Source: Planctomycetaceae bacterium
GTDB lineage: Bacteria > Planctomycetota > Planctomycetia > Planctomycetales > Planctomycetaceae
NCBI GenBank assembly: GCA_027080405.1
Contig: JALWSL010000573.1
Span: 3,146 to 14,463 of the forward strand
Direction: 5' to 3'
DNA length: 11,318 nt
The translations under genes and the position numbers were made by a program. Shown here piece after piece: positions 7,974 to 11,318 of this stretch. Within the stretch, counting starts at the first letter, position 1, and each line of letters begins with the position of its first letter. The notes below the pieces were generated by a model. That model made no database searches. It was given only the letters and a program-made list of their open reading frames with translations, and was not told where the DNA came from.

Positions 7974-8002
7974 GATACGGTTCAATGATGATACGGTTCA
8001 AT
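7974..8002. repeat. 13-bp tandem direct repeat upstream of rplM
   Basis: GATACGGTTCAAT occurs at 7974-7986 and 7990-8002, a 16-bp period. The repeat lies about 200 bp upstream of the rplM start. Both copies read ATTGAACCGTATC towards rplM. The TTGAAC part resembles a -35 element, but no matching -10 is convincing. The two sites could bind a regulator, or the pair may come from local duplication. Confidence 0.55.
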
Positions 8003-8249
8003 CGATGCTCACGCTACCAGCGTTCCATGCAACCCGGTTCAGCCCAAGACCGCAAAGTGCAAAAGGATAACGACTAAGCGACTCGCATTCAATCCATGAA
8101 GGCCCTGTTTTGGCAGCATTTGCGAAACTGGGCTGAAATTGTCTGAGGAGACTGCACGGCGGCTGTTCCTGGTTCGCTTGCTGTCGGATCGTTACTACAC
8201 CACCAGATCGACCGCAGTGGCCGTAAGTCAACTACTCAAAACGCGAGGC

Positions 8250-8266
8250 AAAAAGATCCAAATCTT
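8250..8266 (-). terminator. Weak terminator-like hairpin after the sigma factor gene
   Basis: On the minus strand AAGAT and ATCTT form a 5-bp stem with a 4-nt loop, followed directly by more T (five in a row counting the stem end). It is about 30 bp past the sigma gene stop. The stem is AT-rich and short, so it would be inefficient if real. Confidence 0.35.
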
Positions 8267-8295
8267 AACCCGGCCTGCACTGTAATGATGGTTTC

Positions 8296-8850
8296 CTAAA
8301 ACGGGCTGGCAACGCGACGCATCACTTCCTTCGCCCGGGTGAGGACAGGGCCGATCGAATTTTCCGGTATTCCCATTTGTTCACTTATTTCCCGGTACGA
8401 CTTGCCCTCCAGATAAAACGCCTGGACGATGCCTGCCTCTTTATCCGAGAGTGAGCGAATGAGGTACTCGACCTGTTCTCGATCCTCGATATTGAAGTGG
8501 TTGTTGACCACCCTGATTTCGTGGGCAGACTCGGCTGCTGACTGTTTTTTTCGCTTTATCAGTTCTACAACCGCTACTCTGCGAGCGATAACGGCCAGGT
8601 AAGTCGCCAGCGAACTGCGACCGCGGAAGTGGCGGAGCACCTTGAAGTTATCTGCCAAAACTGTGGACATTATTTCCGATGATATTTCGTCCAGGTCTGC
8701 ATCGTTCAGTTGATAGCTTCGATGGTCAGCAACACGTTTGATTGCGTGTACAAACAGACCGGCGAATCGATCTGCAAAATCCTTCCACGCATCTGGTTGC
8801 CTGGTCAGGCACCGATCAATGAGTTCCTTGTCACAGTCCGTTAGTGCCAT
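8296..8850 (-). CDS. ECF-like sigma-70 family RNA polymerase sigma factor
   Basis: A 184-residue cytosolic sigma factor with only regions 2 and 4, the size of the ECF (extracytoplasmic function) group. Region 2 spans about 17-102, with FRGRSSLATYLAVIARR (75-91) as the part expected to contact promoter DNA. Region 4 spans about 132-180, with the helix-turn-helix KSYREISEQMGIPENSIGPVLTRAKEVMRR. The second helix has NSIGPVLTRAK where most ECF factors have GTVKSRLHRAR, a variant I associate with planctomycetes. No anti-sigma factor or other partner is encoded next to it, so its signal is unknown. The ribosome binding site is weak (GAG, nine bases before ATG). It sits between two long gaps (277 bp upstream, 522 bp downstream), so it is probably transcribed alone. 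Confidence 0.9.
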   Translation of the reverse strand: MALTDCDKELIDRCLTRQPDAWKDFADRFAGLFVHAIKRVADHRSYQLNDADLDEISSEIMSTVLADNFKVLRHFRGRSSLATYLAVIARRVAVVELIKRKKQSAAESAHEIRVVNNHFNIEDREQVEYLIRSLSDKEAGIVQAFYLEGKSYREISEQMGIPENSIGPVLTRAKEVMRRVASPF

Positions 8851-8904
8851 TTTTGTAACTCATTACAGTACAGGAAGTTACGTCAGCAACTCCATTCTGG
8901 TCCC

Positions 8905-8933
8905 GTATAAGATTCGGAGAAAAGTTCGATTCC
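8905..8933 (-). promoter_or_regulatory. Possible promoter of the sigma factor gene
   Basis: Read on the minus strand, GGAATC (8933-8928) is followed after 17 bp by TTATAC (8910-8905), about 55 bp before the sigma gene start. GGAAT resembles -35 elements used by ECF sigma factors, so autoregulation is conceivable. The match is short and could be chance. Confidence 0.25.
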
Positions 8934-9127
8934 ACACGTCGTGCCCTCCCGACACTTGATGGGCGTACAAAGCCCCCACCAGCTTGAGTGTACGCAATGG
9001 TCTACGCTGCGACAAGATCTTTTTTTCCCATCACACGATGGATTCTTTCTGTTGGTCAGGAAAGAACGTGCATCCGAGACGGGCATCCTGCAGAGGAAAG
9101 GAGTAGATTGTTGTAATGTGGCAAGTA

Positions 9128-10246
9128 TTACTTCAGAGATTCGACAAGTTGCAGGATATCCTGTTCGGTTGTGTATGCGTGAGGGCTGATTCTTGCGTGT
9201 CCATTTCTCGCGTTGAGTATCACGTGATGCTTTTTCGCCTGCTGTTTGATGGCGACGGCATCTTTTCCGGGGAGGTCGAAGGAAAGAATCCCGGACCATT
9301 GTTGGTCATCCCGGGATGAGTGGATTACCGCTCCGATACGTCGCAATTCTTCCGTCGCTTTTTCCATGACACCATGCAAGGCTTGCGAGATGTTTTCAAT
9401 TCCGACATCGAGAAGCGTCTGCAGGCTCGCTCCCAGTCCTGCCAGACCGACCATATTGAAGGTGCCTCCTTCGTATCGGGCTGCAGTTTGGCGAAGATCC
9501 AAACAATCGTTTTGAAATTCACCCGCAGTGGCCACGCTGTTCCAGCCCACACCTATCGGCCTGAGAAGATCAAGATGTTCACGGCGGATGTAGAACAATC
9601 CGGCCCCCTCCGGCCCAAGAATCCACTTATGGCCGTCTGCGCTGAGAAAATCGATCGGCGTCTGTTTGACATCCAGTGGGAAAACGCCCAGTCCCTGAAT
9701 CGCATCGACACAGAGTAACGCTCCCTGTTGATGGACGATTTGCGTCAGGCGATCAAGATCGACACGAAAGCCGTGTGAATATCCGACCCAGCTACAGGTG
9801 ACAAGACGGGTGTGGGTGTCGCAGGCGTTCTGCAGTCGTTCGATGTCGATTCTGTTTTCGGGCATTTGCACCTTGCGAACTTCGACTCCTCTGGCTTCCA
9901 GCATCAACCAGGGGTAGAGGTTGGATGGAAATTCGCCAGTCGGGACGACGACATTGTCCCCCTGTTTCCAGGGATAACCTTCTGTGACAAGGTTGATCCC
10001 TTCCGTCGTGCTGTGAACGAGAGCAATTTCCTCGCGCTCGGCATTGATCAATCGTGCGGCAAGCCGGCGAGTTTTTTCAACTGATGTACGCCAGCGGTTC
10101 CAGTGGGTGGCCCCAAACCGGCTGACATCTTCAGTCCATTGAATCATTGCCTCCTGCGCGGCGATTGTGAGCGGCGCAACAGAGGCATGGTCGAAATACG
10201 CCAATCCCGCTTCGAGGGAAACCAAATCGCAAAGAGATTGAGTCAT
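9128..10246 (-). CDS. Class V (cysteine desulfurase-like) PLP-dependent aminotransferase
   Basis: A 372-residue cytosolic enzyme of the fold shared by NifS/SufS desulfurases, isopenicillin N epimerase and related aminotransferases. PLP-site motifs are clear: STTEGIN at 79-85 for the phosphate, D181 in CVDAIQGLG for the pyridine nitrogen, and K207 in SADGHKW for the Schiff base. The C-terminal [13 protein letters not shown] includes R352, the likely carboxylate anchor. Desulfurases carry a reactive Cys loop just before that Arg; here the stretch is NARNGH with no Cys, so cysteine desulfurase activity is unlikely. The substrate cannot be read from the sequence. The frame stays open upstream to 10447, but that part overlaps plsC. 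The ATG at 10246 has AGAGGA upstream and begins 14 bp after the plsC stop, so the two genes are probably cotranscribed. Confidence 0.9.
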   Translation of the reverse strand: MTQSLCDLVSLEAGLAYFDHASVAPLTIAAQEAMIQWTEDVSRFGATHWNRWRTSVEKTRRLAARLINAEREEIALVHSTTEGINLVTEGYPWKQGDNVVVPTGEFPSNLYPWLMLEARGVEVRKVQMPENRIDIERLQNACDTHTRLVTCSWVGYSHGFRVDLDRLTQIVHQQGALLCVDAIQGLGVFPLDVKQTPIDFLSADGHKWILGPEGAGLFYIRREHLDLLRPIGVGWNSVATAGEFQNDCLDLRQTAARYEGGTFNMVGLAGLGASLQTLLDVGIENISQALHGVMEKATEELRRIGAVIHSSRDDQQWSGILSFDLPGKDAVAIKQQAKKHHVILNARNGHARISPHAYTTEQDILQLVESLK

Positions 10247-10260
10247 AAGGTTTTCCTCTG

Positions 10261-10965
10261 CTAACAGCCGGCTTCGTGCATCGCCTGTCTGATCTGGTCT
10301 GTCACGTATTCGACAAATTCTTCTTCGCGGCCCCGCTTTGTCAGCTCTTTGATTTTTTCTGGATCGAGTGGCTTGCCGTAGTGAACCCTGACTTTTTTCG
10401 GATAGACAAACCTGGCTCCCTTCGGCATCGCCCGGTGTGCCCCACAAATGCCAACCGGGATAACGGGCGATTGGCTGCGCCGAACGATCGCGACAAAGCC
10501 GGGTTTCAGTTTCCCCAATTCGCCATTCGGTGTGCGAGTCCCTTCCGGAAAAACTCCAACAAGAAACCCCTCTTTCATCCGATTGATGGAGAGTCGCAGG
10601 CTTTCTGTCCCGGCTGCTTTCCTGTTGATCGCCATCACATAGGTGCTGCGAAGCAGCGCGCCGAGAACCGGAATACGGAAAAGGGAATCCCGTGCCAAAT
10701 AGCTGACAGGTCGGCTTAAGCCAATTCCAACCAGCAGCGGATCCAGAAAACTTTGATGGTTGATCAACAGGAGTGCACCGCCCCGGGAAGGAAGATTTTC
10801 AAAACCGGTTGCCCGGTAGCGAAACCAGACGACGAAAAGTGGTTGCAACAGTAACTGTATCCCCCGCCAGATGAAATTTCTGTGCAACCCCGGCATTTTC
10901 TCCATGTCTGAGTGAATAGCTGGTGGGGTGGGATCTGTCTCGTTTTTATTCTTCGAATCCGACAT
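10261..10965 (-). CDS. plsC: 1-acyl-sn-glycerol-3-phosphate acyltransferase family protein (PlsC-like)
   Basis: A membrane-associated acyltransferase of 234 residues. PlsC moves an acyl chain from acyl-ACP or acyl-CoA to the 2-position of lysophosphatidic acid, giving phosphatidic acid for phospholipid synthesis. The catalytic H-x4-D motif is NH70QSFLD75, and the glycerol-phosphate-binding motif is FPEGTR at 139-144. The later VIPVGI block (168-173) is also present. Residues about 32-48 are hydrophobic and probably anchor it at the membrane. The first 30 residues are polar and variable. The ribosome binding site is poor (GGGCAGCGA), so Met21 or Met24 cannot be excluded as starts. It is first of a probable pair with the aminotransferase. 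A genome can have several such proteins, so the lysophosphatidate substrate is inferred from the family. Confidence 0.9.
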   Translation of the reverse strand: MSDSKNKNETDPTPPAIHSDMEKMPGLHRNFIWRGIQLLLQPLFVVWFRYRATGFENLPSRGGALLLINHQSFLDPLLVGIGLSRPVSYLARDSLFRIPVLGALLRSTYVMAINRKAAGTESLRLSINRMKEGFLVGVFPEGTRTPNGELGKLKPGFVAIVRRSQSPVIPVGICGAHRAMPKGARFVYPKKVRVHYGKPLDPEKIKELTKRGREEEFVEYVTDQIRQAMHEAGC

Positions 10966-11152
10966 TCGCTGCCCAAGATGCCGTTAAATGGGGTGTATGG
11001 TAAAAATGGAAAATTACAGGGAAAAGTGTAAACAATTTTCCATAAAGGAACAGTCACTTGCCATAGATGGTTGCCAACTGCGATACTGGAAGGGCTTGCT
11101 GGCGGGGTCCCGGAAGATTCGTCCAGTTAGGCCTGAATGTGGGTTCCATTCG

Positions 11153-11164
11153 ATTTGTACAAAT
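11153..11164. promoter_or_regulatory. 12-bp palindrome in the divergent gap
   Basis: ATTTGTACAAAT is a perfect 12-bp palindrome in the 263-bp gap between plsC (minus strand) and the partial plus-strand gene. It is 64 bp upstream of that ATG. AATACT follows TTGTAC after 18 bp, a weak promoter-like arrangement pointing rightwards. It could be an operator for the right-hand gene. Nothing else firm is visible in the gap. Confidence 0.3.
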
Positions 11165-11228
11165 TTCCGATCTGTCCCAATACTTGGACGCGGCGATGAA
11201 GAAATGACGCAGCCGCGCTGGGAGTTCG

Positions 11229-11318
11229 ATGTCTCCTTTGGAATTTGATGAGTTGCTGCGAATTCGAGCCAGGGAGATGGCCCGCCGGGGGGTTTGTGCG
11301 CTTGGGCCGTTGTACGAT
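11229..11318 (+). CDS. Partial gene at the right edge, product not recognised
   Basis: Thirty codons run open from an ATG to the end of the window, with an in-frame stop just upstream at 11205-11207. GGGAG at 11220-11224 sits four bases before the ATG. The peptide starts MSPLEFDELLRIRAREMARR and continues GVCALGPLYD. The start is charged and looks helical, without a signal peptide or membrane segment. It is transcribed away from plsC. Too little is present to name a family, and a spurious short frame is not excluded. Confidence 0.5.
   Translation, partial: MSPLEFDELLRIRAREMARRGVCALGPLYD

Larger units (their letters stand above)
7774..8295. other. 522-bp gene-free region upstream of rplM
   Basis: No open frame here looks like a protein: the three short ones (62-77 codons) have unusual composition, and at least two would begin with TTG. 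No tRNA or known small RNA is recognised. It should hold the rplM promoter, but no clear -35/-10 pair stands out. Visible structure: a 13-bp tandem direct repeat at 7974-8002; the hairpin ACGCT-ACC-AGCGT at 8011-8023; a 9-bp inverted repeat, TTCAGCCCA at 8038-8046 with TGGGCTGAA at 8129-8137; and a weak terminator-like hairpin at 8250-8266 next to the sigma gene. Confidence 0.6.

Noticed and set aside
7785..7985. Minus-strand frame of 66 codons just upstream of rplM.
   Set aside because: TTG start inside the tandem repeat, no ribosome binding site, no recognisable family.
7974..8040. GGTTCAAT-like segments resembling tRNA T-loops.
   Set aside because: The flanking bases do not pair as a T-stem, and no acceptor or anticodon arm can be built.
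7998..8231. Minus-strand frame of 77 codons between the sigma gene and rplM.
   Set aside because: It would start with TTG, has no ribosome binding site, and its composition (many Cys, Trp, Ser, Arg) is not protein-like. A decayed gene cannot be excluded but is not supported.
9020..9066. Two adjacent hairpins (CCATC/GATGG at 9028-9041 and TTCTTTC/GAAAGAA at 9043-9066) beside a run of seven T at 9020-9026, as a terminator for the aminotransferase gene.
   Set aside because: On the minus strand the run is A, not T, after the hairpins. On the plus strand the T-run precedes them. The arrangement is wrong for an intrinsic terminator in either direction.
10247..10447. N-terminal 67-residue extension of the aminotransferase.
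   Set aside because: It overlaps plsC in another frame and does not resemble the family. A good ribosome binding site precedes the ATG at 10246.
10988..11248. Plus-strand frame of 86 codons between plsC and the right-edge gene.
   Set aside because: No recognisable family, no good ribosome binding site, and it overlaps the better-supported partial frame at 11229.

Overview
The window reads as part of a planctomycete chromosome, most likely family Planctomycetaceae or a close relative. The strongest reason is the large secreted protein at 719-4795. It carries a CxxCH heme-binding domain of the Pirellula/Verrucomicrobium type joined to a TIM-barrel isomerase-like domain and a beta-propeller, a combination typical of Planctomycetes and Verrucomicrobia. 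The moderate GC content by eye, the scattered operons and the planctomycete-style sigma factor agree with this. The assignment is inference, because no rRNA or other marker is present.

Layout: a ferritin gene (116-634) is the only complete gene on the plus strand. It converges on the large multidomain redox protein. Everything from 719 to 10965 is on the minus strand. In transcription order (right to left) this is: a PlsC-type acyltransferase, a class V aminotransferase 14 bp behind it (a likely two-gene operon), an ECF-like sigma factor, ribosomal protein L13 (rplM), ribosomal protein S9 (rpsI), the magnesium transporter MgtE, and the multidomain protein. A 30-codon fragment of another plus-strand gene runs off the right edge, divergent from plsC.

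The core housekeeping unit is rplM-rpsI, closed by a good rho-independent terminator at 6327-6360. It has two oddities. S9 has an acidic, almost lysine/arginine-free N-terminal extension of about 100 residues. The two genes are separated by about 160 bp that can fold into mutually exclusive hairpins and holds a 10-bp direct repeat. The 522 bp in front of rplM is also non-coding and contains a 13-bp tandem direct repeat.

The most unusual object is the 1358-residue exported protein. In one chain it holds a signal peptide, a sugar-phosphate isomerase-like barrel, a c-type heme domain, a conserved middle region, a beta-propeller and an azurin-like copper domain with a complete His/Cys/His/Met ligand set. 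It looks like a self-contained periplasmic sugar-oxidising or electron-transferring enzyme whose substrate is unknown. No mobile element, CRISPR array, tRNA or rRNA was found, and nothing indicates recent transfer.
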